Positions 23,415 to 33,819 of a stretch of DNA of 60,000 nt are shown piece after piece. The DNA comes from Polytrichum commune. Its lineage: Eukaryota > Streptophyta > Polytrichopsida > Polytrichales > Polytrichaceae. How positions within the stretch are numbered: position 1 is the stretch's first letter; every line of letters begins with the position of its first letter. The position numbers and the translations under genes were made by a program. The stretch spans positions 24,616,001-24,676,000 of the forward strand of contig OX485803.1 in the NCBI GenBank assembly GCA_950295325.1, written 5' to 3'. The notes beneath the pieces were generated by a model. It did not search any database. It had not been told where the DNA came from and saw only the letters and a program-made list of their open reading frames with translations.

Positions 23415-26400
23415 ATGTCTTCCAACAATGCTCCCTATGCGACGATGCATGACCTGCCGAAGTACGAGAAGCGATCCGATGCGGCGGCAGCCCCATGGAT
23501 GAAGGACCAGCCGCAAATACATTGCGGTAGAGGCCATGATCCAGAGCTCTACGTTGCTTGCAACTCCCAGACTGCTCCGTTCGCCACTTTCCATAACCTT
23601 CCTCGACGCATGGAGGTAGGTTGATTAGCCCTCCTGATATGTCTCTCTCCTTATATGTCCCTCTCTCCGTATTTTGATGCTAGCCAAATCACATCATCAT
23701 CGTAATCTGAAACGCCACATTTTCTTAGTGCTTGGTTGTTGAGTTTATGTTTCTAATCTTGGTGTCCTCGTTTGTATGTTGTTTTGCATCAGCGTTGAAG
23801 CTTAGGTAGATTCTTTCGGTCCTTCATGTATAAGTCTTGATCCATCTAGGTTAGCCCTCCTTATATGTTTCTCTCTCCTGTGAGTTGTAAACCAAAGAAT
23901 GGTTTCTCCTTCGTATTTTGATGCAAGCGAAACTATCATCATCAACCGTAACTCCAAATTTTCTTGGCGTTTGGTTGTTGAGTTTGTGTTTCCAGTTTCG
24001 GGTGCCCTCTTTTTGTATGTTGTTTTGCATCAGCGTCGAGGCTTTGGTATTTTCTTTCAGTGTCATGAGTTTTGAGTCTATGAAAGGTCCTTCATATTTT
24101 GATTCTTGGTCTATGTATGGTTCTTGGGTCAGTTATATATTCCAAGTAAGCCACTTCAATCAAGTAACTCCTCCTAATAGGGACTCCACTCTTAGTATCT
24201 GGCACTGTATTTTTGGTAAGCTTAACAGCCGCTCTTTACAGATAAGAAGTAGTAATACCACAAGAACAAAATAATATTTGTTGCATGATGACATTGTTAC
24301 CAGTCAGACTGTAATGTGAGATCCTGGGTCACGTGACAGCATTAGTTGTCCGCAATCTGTGAGGACTTTGGAGTTGTGTTTGCTTTCCTTTGGAATTGGT
24401 CATCACGTCAATATGTGAAGGTTCAATGCTTACTAATATTAGTATGAGAACAACGTCCCATCACATTAAAGATACTCTGCATATTCCTCCGGTTGGCTTG
24501 CTCCTTGACTAACAAACACCATAAAGGAAGACTACTTTGAACGAGTAGATTATGGTGCTTGATGGTTATGTGGCAGTATGTCGGACCATTGCCTGACGCA
24601 CCATGGGAGAAAGAGCAAGCGCCAATACCTACGTGCCGAGGCTCACAACCAGCTCCTGAGTATAGCAAGAATGTGCCCTTCGGCACCTTAGATAATTTCC
24701 AACGCCTACCACAGGCATGTCATTCAATCTGCATGTCTATTCAATTCTTCTAAGCAACAATTCCAGGTATTAGAGTTAACCCTTAATTCAATGGGACATT
24801 TCGTTGGGAGTTGGCCCACTATGAATTTTCATTGCTTGTTCTGCATGCAACATCAATAATTCCTTTCCTCTTGTGGTGCATGTTCGGAGGTAGTGGTTGA
24901 ATTCGAATAGAGACCTACCTATATTGGTTCATGGAGGGCTAAACTCATGTTAGCACCTCTTTGCATGCCAAAATGAGTTTGACCCTCAATGGACACTTAT
25001 AGAATGTTCGTCACTCAAACCTTCACACTACCTCCAAGCATACATCGCAAACTTACCGAACATAGAAGGGTGTCTTATGCAAAAGAATCGACTCCTGACC
25101 AAAACGTCATGTTGATTTAGAGGATAACTCTAATGTTGGTTGTACATGCTGCTTGTCCATAATTTCTGATTTGAAGACTTTATATCAAGACAGGTAGTAT
25201 ACTCTCTACAGTTGTGCTTGCAAACATGCACCAAGAGAAGAGTCACTCAATTCACACATTTCATAAATTTTCCATTACAATAATCACTCTAGAGCCATAT
25301 TCTCTCTGAGCATCATTGAAATCTGGAAGTCCTTGTTAAAAGTTTCTTACTCAAGATTGCAAATATGATCCCTTTTGAAGAGTCCCTTCACGTAGTAGTA
25401 TAGTGATTATCCCATTTAGTGAGGGTGGGCTAATAGTGGGTGTGGGAAATTCATGAAGGTGATACTAAATTTCTTTATGCTATGAATTTAGTGCCACCAG
25501 AAGATCTAGGGTTTTGGGAGCTCACAATGTCAAAGTGCCGGAAACTCTCAATGCAAGCTCTCTTTAGTTTCTTAGTGATAGAAGATGCCTCTGGAGTGAG
25601 TTGGCGTTGACTAAAACGAACAAGCCTCTTTGAACTCACCAAAACAAATCATGCACTCTACAAACACCTTGAGCATGCATTGATGTACTTGAAATGTAGG
25701 GTTAATGAGCATGTATTCATGAATTTAGTATCACTCAGTAAAGATTTCAGCCCTCACCAATTTTGAAAATTGGCATAGTGCATGTTTTGAAAATTAGTAC
25801 CAAACGCACTGAATAGTGTGTTGTAGTACTAGATGCAACTGATACTGAAGTGACTTGGAAGTGCGGAAGTCAATTAAAGTAAGCGCCTTGAGATCAAGCT
25901 TTGAAGGTTCCACCTAGATGGAATTGGCTGTCAAATTGTAGTAGTCAGGTTGCTGGAAATTGGTGTAGGCTGTTTATCTATACCTTTTTTGTAAGGTGTG
26001 ACCTAATACTCGGAGAGCTATTTTGAGTCGCCAAGGGATGGGGCTTACTAGGTCAAATGTTTTCCAATTTGTTGAAGATTTTCAGGCATTTGGTTTGTAT
26101 AGACAGGGCTTGTCAATCACTGCAGCATGTCAATGTGAAAAAGGTACATGCCTTCTTGAAGGAAGGTAGGAGTGATGCTTGTTGGTTGGTTGCTTGGTCG
26201 TTTTTATGCAATTTATAAGATTTGTATTTGGGTGTGCTTTTCTGGGTTGTTTTTCCATATGGTGCTTTGGATTGTTCCAATCACAATGTGCTTTCATTTG
26301 TACTATTATTGTAATTTTCAGTTTTGGTTTTCCATCCTCCTCATTCTTGACTTGGAATGCCGCCTGGCAGAACAGTGCAATTGTGGATGATGCTCCCTGG

Positions 26401-28158
26401 GAAAAGAAATTGCCGTTGCTGGTCCCAAGTCGTAGTGGAACTTATGAGCATTCCAAATTGCCATCCTCTCAGACTGCGCCTTTTGGAACATCTGAAAACA
26501 TTGAAGAACAAAAGCAGGCATGTTCAATGCAATAAAGTTCCTCATATGACTCTTAATGTGGGACACTTAAAGTATGTTAGTAACTTACTGAGAAGCCCAA
26601 CCTAATTCAATGGTTCTTGAGAATATGGTATTTCTATGAAGACAAACTTTAAGTGGAATAAGACTACGACATATATGGCAGTATGACGGACCGATGCCTA
26701 ATGCCCCGTGGGAGAAGGATCAGCGGCCACAAATCCAACAAAAAGAGTACGCTGGAGAGTATCTAAAGAATACTCCTTATGCAACCTCTGAAAATATGGA
26801 ATACTCTAAGCAGGCATGTGTTACACTTCTGGGCTCCAACTAAGTTCTTGATTTTGCTAAGTCTCTTTAATGAACTTTCCAGCATACAAATATAAAATGG
26901 AAGAAAGAATTGTTCTAACACAATAATTGGGTCTTGAGGGAACTTGATTAGCCTATAATTACCAACAAGAATTTCAATTTTTTTGAAGGTTGCAGTCAAC
27001 TGAACAAGTGGGTGAGGCTCCATGGAATAAGGATCAGCGTCCACCACCCTCCAACAGGGGTGGATCTCATCATGATTCTATTTCATATCCATCTTCTCAC
27101 ACTGCTCCTTATGCTACATTTGATAATCGTATCACCCCCAAGGTCCCCTTCCACTGCATATTAACCCCTCACGTATCCTACTAATTAAATTAAGAGATAC
27201 TTCTTCATCTTCTATCCTCTTTTCCATAATTTCCTCATCAATGACTGGGTGTGTTAGTACACGATTTCTTTTCCCTGTCCTCACATGTGTTGCATCATGT
27301 TGACCTTACATCATTGGTTTAGATGTAGGTGCTCATCATACTTGATGAACAATATTGTGATATATTCTAACCTGAACATGTCAAAAAAATATTGACTCTT
27401 ATGCAGCATACTTTCTTCTAAAGGTAAAGGTCCATGCCTTAAGTTTGAATTAAACAAGGTTTGGGTTGACCAATTTCTCACAGTGGAAAAGGATTGTTTT
27501 GAGAGTCCTCTGTTGGGCTAATAATACTCGTCCCTACTGAGTTGTGGGCACTTCATATGTAGTTTTAGTTTGATATTGGTTGCTGTTGGCTTTGGTTTTG
27601 CAGCCCAACAAAGCAAAAATTTATCAAGCTCCATGGGATCGTGATGAAGTTCACTACAACAAGGTACTACTTTATTATCCAGAGAGTCCTTTATTCTAAG
27701 GAAAAGTCAACCCCTGAAAATCTCTTTCATCCTAGCACTGGTAACTCATGGGAAATGCTTGAGCATTGTCTTAGACACTTTTGTAACATGATGCACTCTA
27801 GTACAGATGATGGTGGGGTTAAAATCTCATCAACAGTCGCATCACCCCATTGATTCATTCTCAACTTCACCAACTTTGAACACACTAAGAGTACATGTGT
27901 AGTCACTGTATACTCGTGGCTTTCATGTACTTCCTCTGCTAACATTGATATGTATTCCATCTTCACCTCCATTTAAAAATAAATATGACATCTAGTTAGA
28001 TCCAGTAGACTTCTAGATCTGCTACCAAACTAAGTGAAATCTCATGTCACTGACTCTAAATTCAATTACATCCTCAGGTTCCACAACGGTTCCCACATGG
28101 AGAGGATGGCTCACATTACACCTCGGCACATGCTCCATTTGCAACCGACTCCAGATGA
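23415..28158 (+). CDS. modular APW / APF-AT repeat protein, one exon per module, 301 aa
   Basis: Exons: 23415-23615, 24577-24714, 26371-26517, 26682-26813, 26996-27142, 27604-27663, 28078-28158. Every exon is a multiple of 3 and every intron is phase 0. Modules begin (D/N/E)APW followed by (E/N)KDQ and end (T)AP(F/Y)(A/G)T.(E/D)N; examples are DAPWEKEQ...VPFGTLDN, NAPWEKDQ...TPYATSEN and EAPWNKDQ...TAPYATFDN. The last module is split over two exons (QAPWDRDE; HAPFATDSR-stop). The first coding exon starts with half a module (NNAPYATMHDLP). Three donors are GC (24714, 26517, 26813). The protein is hydrophilic and Pro/Gln-rich, with no signal peptide or membrane segment; likely extended and scaffold-like. 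I do not recognise the family, and function is unknown. A microtubule- or filament-bound repeat protein is one idea only. Confidence 0.75.
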
Positions 28159-29385
28159 TACAGGATTCTTTTAGGGTAACTTTCAACATCTCTATGATTA
28201 TTCGTATTGATCTTGGGTAATCCTTCCCATGGATGCGCTCGTGGCATTTCTGATAATATTTAATGATGTTCTGATGTCTTGTGGCCAGTGATCGTAACCT
28301 GGCTGTGTGAGATGATTTGTTGTCTCCCATTTGAGTAGTGGGTAGTGGAAAGAGTTACATATCAGATCACCTGGAAGATCACGTCAGAATAAGAATTTGA
28401 AGCAGTTGAGAACAAAGCCTTGAACTACTGAAGTCTTGATGTACAGAAACATTCTGAAATAATGATGCTGCTGACCAGAGATCATGAAAGTAAATGGGTG
28501 TCTTAACCCCAAGGCCTTAACTTGGATTCCATGGAAACTCCGAGGTTAAGTTGCCTAGGGTGACCTTCCTAGCACTTGATTTCTTGTGCACTCTATCACC
28601 AATGGTCCACCCAATCATAGTGGGGGTATTTGGATGGGAACTATGTGGGAATCTAGGGGCTTGCCCTTGGGGAGATAGGTGCCAGTTGGCTTGTCCACGC
28701 TTGTTCAAGGTGTTCACTTTTGCAAAAAGATAGTAGTTTTCGGGGGCCCTATAATTGTCGTGATGCCTATTTTGGGATTACTTATTGACCAACTCTAAAA
28801 TGAAGCAACGCCATAATTCACACCGGTGGCAACATCGGAATTATCTTTCTTTTCATGAAAGTAGCTGTGTATTTTGCATTCTGCACTGACAATGTTGAAG
28901 TATGATGCGGTCCTTTGGCTGAAGTGTAATCTTTGTGTGGCCAACAGGCTCCAGATCTTATTGGAATCAATCGTAATGAATTTAATGATCATGATATACA
29001 GCATTTGAAAGTACTGACTACGTTTTAATTACAAATGGCTGACGGCATTCATCACGAGCAGTCGGTAATGGGACGACCCTTGCGTAGTTACACATAGTTG
29101 TTATGCTCAGAGACATAATTTTATGTTCACATAGTTTTATTACAGAGTGATGATAATACCTAGTTTGGCTACCAACAAGGGAACTGCTTTGACACCTTCT
29201 GTATCTTGTAGAGTGGAAGACCTTTTGAATAATTATATCTCCTAGGTGATGCCTGGCGTGATAATCAACATCATCCTATCTGATTCTGTCGTTCCCTAGT
29301 TAGAGGAATATGTATGCTCACAATATGCACACTATTCTAGGTTTAATACTGAATCTACACACTTGAAAGGGTCTATGTGACAAGG
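28159..29385. other. 3' flank of the modular gene, no gene seen
   Basis: Short open frames on both strands only. Nothing recognisable. Confidence 0.4.
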
Positions 29386-29442
29386 AGAAATTGAACCAAA
29401 AGTTGAACTTCAACCTCTGGTTCAACTTTTGGTTCAATTTCT
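29386..29442. repeat. perfect 23-bp stem hairpin
   Basis: 29386-29408 is the exact reverse complement of 29420-29442, with an 11-base loop. The arm begins AGAAATTGAACC. It may be a small RNA precursor-like foldback or the core of a tiny MITE. Confidence 0.9.
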
Positions 29443-30305
29443 TTGTCCTCTCGTGCTCTGTTCGATAGCTGAGCATTGCATGTACGTCAAGCAAATTAAA
29501 CCTCCATGATTTGTCTGTTTATATTTCAAAGGCTCTTGATTTAGTGTAAAATTGCAGTGAGTTACTTGTGCTTTGTTTGCTCATGTTAAGATATGCTACA
29601 TTCACCTTATTCCAATCAATGTGCGAGATCGTGCTGAGCATCCAAGGAGGGAAAGTGGTTGTTCAGTTGCAGGCATTTGCACAGGGGAATTAATTCCAAA
29701 TAAGGTTGTCATTGTGCACCTACTTTTTTCTTTAATCCTCTTGCATTTTAATCCTTTACCTGGAGCCGTCAGGTTCATATAAACTGTCACTAATTTGGCA
29801 TTATGGCATGCATGGTAACAATGAGCTTGGTTGATTCAACGTATGCCATGGAAGGGTGATCGTGGCAGAGGTTCTGATGTGATATTTTAGTTCAGTTTGG
29901 GTGCTTTGAGAGCTCATTCAGATTCTCCACTCATCAACATAACAATGGAGAAAGCTGTAATTGTAATCGCTAATGAATTTCCCTCCTCATTATAGATACC
30001 TAAATGGTATAAAAACAAAGATGATCCAGACCAACACCACTTCATTTCCTGTATTTCTTCCTCCGCATAACCCTAGGTATGCAATCTTCATCTTTATGCA
30101 TCCATTCTTTTAAAATTTGATTCATTAGCACTAGCACCTCTCTTACCAATGCTTCTTTTTCCTTGGCTCTATGAGGCCAAATTTCACCAACAATAGTAAG
30201 GTGGTTTTTGCCTTTAGAACAAAAACTTGAGAAATAGGATGAAAGAAGCTAACAAAGCAACATGGTTTGGCGGATTTGTGTCAGACTTGCAATTTGTGTT
30301 GTATT
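29443..30305. other. no gene recognised
   Basis: An exon-like stretch near 29620-29703 ends at AAG|GTTGTC, but it has no family signature and no clear partner exon. Confidence 0.35.
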
Positions 30306-31080
30306 CTTGATTGAAAGACACACAATATGTACTTAAAAGTAATCTTAACTTCTTGAATCAAGCATGCATTCTCTCATCAACCGTAGCACCGAATGGGGTT
30401 GTCAAACCTTGAAATCCATGTGGGTCCCACACTTATGCACATTAACTATCTCTATTATATGACAAATCGGGCCTAACAATGTTGTATTACGAAAGTCATA
30501 GCCGTAGTATGAAGGTAAATTACTATAAAAACTATAGTTGATTCCACATTGAATATCCAAGACAAAATACGCACTTTAATTGAAAGACACAATATTATGT
30601 ACTTCAAAGTAATTGTAACTTTGTGAAACAAGTGTACAATCTCTCATCAGTTGTAGCACTGAATGGGGGTCATTGAACCTTAAAATCCACATGGATCCCA
30701 CGTCTTATGCACATTAATTACCTCTATTATATAACAAATTGGGCCTAACAACGTTGTATTATGTGCATCAAAGTTGTAGTATGAACTTAAATTATTATAA
30801 AAACCATAGTTCATTCTAATTCTCCACATTGAATAGCCAAGACAAAATATATACTTAATCTGAAAGACACACAATACATACTTTGAAGTAATTGTAGCTT
30901 CATGAAACAAGCGTAAGTTTTCTCATAAGCCGTAGCACTGAATGGGGGTCGTTGAACCTTGAGTCTATGTGGGACCCATGACTTAAGTATAGTAATTACC
31001 CCTATTATACAACAAATTGGGTCTAAAAATGTTGTATTACGAGTGTCGTAGCCATAGTATGGAGGTGAAATACTACTAGA
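30306..31080. repeat. three tandem units of about 275 bp carrying the MsrA 3' end
   Basis: Units start near 30308, 30578 and 30858 with 'gaaagacacacaata' and contain 'ctctcatcagc.gtagcac.gaatgggg'. That word is the reverse complement of the last MsrA codons (NDPIRCYG-stop) plus 3' flank, as seen at 33747-33853 beside the real gene. The rest of each unit ('ctctattata.aacaaat.gggcctaacaa') is not found at MsrA. These are amplified, decayed copies of the MsrA tail fused to other sequence. Confidence 0.8.
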
Positions 31081-31172
31081 AAGTTTGGTCGATGGGAAAT
31101 GCACGGTATAGTCGAGGTGTCATATAATCGAGTGTTGTAATAATATGAAGGGTAGATTGTACCGCACATTAA

Positions 31173-31888
31173 GGGCCAGTTCACACAGGTCCCAAGTCCT
31201 AAGTCCCAAGTCACTTGAGGTCAATCCATGCAATCTCAATTGTTGAGAGCATGGAAGTTGTAACTTACCACTTCACACAAGATCCCAAGCTCTTAGTCCT
31301 AAGTATGCCATGGATGCTTACATGGCAATACTTTTTGGAGGTGAGGCTTGGGACTTGTGTTCAGCATTGGGTGGAGCAAAAAGCCAGACCCAACTCTATC
31401 TCAACACAAGTCCCCCGATTATTTTTGCATAAAATAATGAAGATCCGACTTTAATCGTAATCAACCATATTTTAATGGTTTCTTGAGGCTCCAAAGTTGG
31501 GACATGTTGGGACTTGCTAACATGAGTGGAGGGTTGGCACATGGCCCAACTTTGGGGAGGCAAAGCAACTAGGCGAGTGACTATACAATACATCACAAAA
31601 ATGGTTGCAGCCAAGGCAAACCACCATGCAAAATGCAAAATGCAGTAAAAACGTAGCTTGCGTTTTATCCCAATGCAATAAACACACTGCCCGTGTTTTA
31701 TATAACGATAAAAAATATTTTGTACCAAGGTGCTCTACTATCGCGTTCAATTTTTTTTTAACCTTTGTTTACTACTGTGGCCCAATTCCTTCAAGGATCA
31801 CTACTGGACTGTGGAAGCCTAGGCCATGTGCCCAGCCCTTGGAACTTGCTAACATGAGTGGCACTTGGGACTGCATGTGAACTGGCCC
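31173..31888. mobile_element. PIF/Harbinger-type MITE 'A', copy 1, with an insertion
   Basis: Terminal inverted repeats GGGCCAGTTCACA...TGTGAACTGGCCC are flanked by TAA on both sides (31170-31172 and 31889-31891), the Tourist/Harbinger target-site pattern. Internal sequence matches the copy at 47455-47815 ('cccaagtc.taagtcccaag', 'tttttgcataaaataat', 'taatggtttcttgag'). It is longer because another element is inserted inside. Confidence 0.85.
31530..31843. mobile_element. element 'B' inserted inside MITE A
   Basis: Flanked by an 18-base direct repeat beginning ACTTGCTAACATGAG (31512-31529 and 31844-31861). The ends resemble an inverted repeat (GGCACATGGCCCA / GGCCATGTGCCC). The interior matches the inverted copy at about 37853-38150 ('cccaatg.aataaa.aca', 'tggaagcc'). 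Confidence 0.65.
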
Positions 31889-31891
31889 TAA

Positions 31892-32454
31892 GGGCGGCTT
31901 TATATTAGGGGCCATTTGGAGTAGAGGCAACTTGGACTTGAAGTGGCCCTTACTTTACTCTAACTTTAGTTCTACTTTACAAAGTGGCCCGTTGAGTGGC
32001 CCTTGCAATATAAAGTCCATAGGACCACTTGTAGGGTCCAAATTGGAAATTCCGCTTTAAAGTGGGCCTTCCAAATGGCCCTAGGGACTTTATATTGTAA
32101 GGGCCACTCAACGGGCCACTTTGTCTTAAATGAATTATGCCCTTTCTTGAACTAAAGTCATAAAGTCATAAAGTCATAAATGACTATATGACGGAAGTTG
32201 GGTGAAGTGGCCCGTAGATGCGAAGTGGCTCTCCATAAACCCTCGACCCATTTTTTTGCCGGCGGGCCACTTTTTTCCCTCCAAAACGCCGCCATGTCAC
32301 CCGCCACGCAAGCTTTAGGAGAAGTGGGCCGACTCTCAATATAAAGCCCTCGGGGCCACATTAGGGGCCATTTGGGCAATCTAAGCACTCTCATTGGTTG
32401 ATGCCTAGGGTTTGGAAACGGCCCCTAGAAATGGCCCCTAATATAAAGCGGCCC
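31892..32454. mobile_element. PIF/Harbinger-type MITE 'C' abutting MITE A
   Basis: Ends are GGGC(G/C)GCTTTATATTAGGG and its reverse complement, a terminal repeat of about 26 bp with one mismatch. TAA flanks both ends (31889-31891, 32455-32457); the left TAA is also the right TAA of MITE A. Inside, 31979-32018 and 32085-32124 form a 40-bp stem with one mismatch. Confidence 0.85.
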
Positions 32455-32872
32455 TAAGTATCCAGCAGGCGACAGGTAAATCGGGAAGATTCTAGATCCC
32501 CTGAGAAGATTCTCGAGTATATTCTGTGAAACTTCTGGAGGCGCGGCTTTCTCCTTTTACTTTCCCCAACCATGGAGACCTATAAATCATATTGCCGAGA
32601 AGACTTGACACACACTCCATCTTCGCAAGTTCACTCCAATCTTGGCGACCAATAGATCGAGAAGACTTGATACTCAGTCGAAGATTACGAGTATAAATCT
32701 TGTTGCGGAGAACAGTTCATACTCACTTCATTCTTGCAACTTCGCTCCTCCTCGCGACACCGGTGGAGGGCGAAAGCGACAAAAAGCACAGTACAACCTT
32801 ACTACTCGCTACGCTCCACGAAAATTATATTCGCTTTGCGTCAATTTGCGAGGTGGTGAGAACTGTGAAATC

Positions 32873-33208
32873 ATGGACGCATATGATACTAAGGAGCTCT
32901 TGAAGTTGATTGAGAACCTTGAGAACCTTAAGAACATGGACAATGATGCAAAGAGATTGTTGCTGGCCGTGGAGGCTATGCATCAATCGCAGCTTCTCAA
33001 AGGCAAAGATACTCAACTCTCCGATGAACTCGTGGCCGTAAGCATCGCCATTTGCGCATTGTCGAAAAAAAACGATGCAAAAGCAATGAAGGCGCCGCTC
33101 GAGTTCTCGAATGTGAAGGACATGCCAAAGCGAAGCTTACGCATGCGAACATCCAAATGGCTCAAGAACCTCGTGATCAAGCCCAAGATGGCGATCCGAC
33201 GAGCTTAA
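32873..33208 (+). CDS. orphan ORF, 111 aa, unknown
   Basis: ATG at 32873. The frame runs MDAYDTKELLKLIENLENLK, DNDAKRLLLAVEAMHQSQLL, SDELVAVSIAICALSKKND, helix-rich and charged. Past an A-run at 33064-33071 the other frame looks more protein-like (HAKAKLTHANIQMAQE, DQAQDGDPTSL), which suggests a frameshift. TATAAAT words occur at 32581 and 32692. I recognise no family; it could be a young or decaying gene. Confidence 0.4.
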   Translation: MDAYDTKELLKLIENLENLKNMDNDAKRLLLAVEAMHQSQLLKGKDTQLSDELVAVSIAICALSKKNDAKAMKAPLEFSNVKDMPKRSLRMRTSKWLKNLVIKPKMAIRRA

Positions 33209-33330
33209 TGAAGGCGCCGCTCGAGTTCTCGAATGTGAAGGACATGCCAAAGCGAAGCTTATGCATGCGAACATCCAAATGGCTCAAGAATCTCGTGATC
33301 AAGCCCAAGATGGCGATCCGACGAGCTTAA
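33088..33330 (+). repeat. 122-bp tandem duplication inside the orphan ORF
   Basis: Two adjacent copies (33088-33208 and about 33209-33330) differ at only two or three bases. 122 is not a multiple of 3, so the second copy is read in a shifted frame and the ORF stops at the junction (TTAATG). Confidence 0.85.
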
Positions 33331-33819
33331 TACCTGCTACAATACAGGGACGCCAAGCACAAGCGATTCTCAAAACTGGGCGTCACCTTGTTTTCTAGCC
33401 TATGAGACAATTTTCTCATGAACAAATTTTCTGTTCCTCTCATCAAATGAGGGGCCACTGATTGTAAATATCACGTACCAATTGGTACAAGTTTCAAAGT
33501 ATTCAATGCTTTGGTGACTCTGACAAAATGTGCCAAAGTGGTCACTTCAACTGTGCAAAGTTTTGTGCTTATAATTGTAGCTTCTGCTTAATTACATGGA
33601 GACTCGTAAGTCAGTCCTTAAAAGTCGAACTGACCATGCCACAATGATTCTACACAGAAAAATGTCACAATTGTATCCTGTGTTGCTACACCATATCTAT
33701 CCACTCTTGGGGGAGATACATTCCAATTCTCCATTTAATAATACACACTTTAATCGAAAGACACACAATATGAACTTTGAAGTGATTGTAACTTCATGAA
33801 ATGAGCGAACGTTCTCTCA

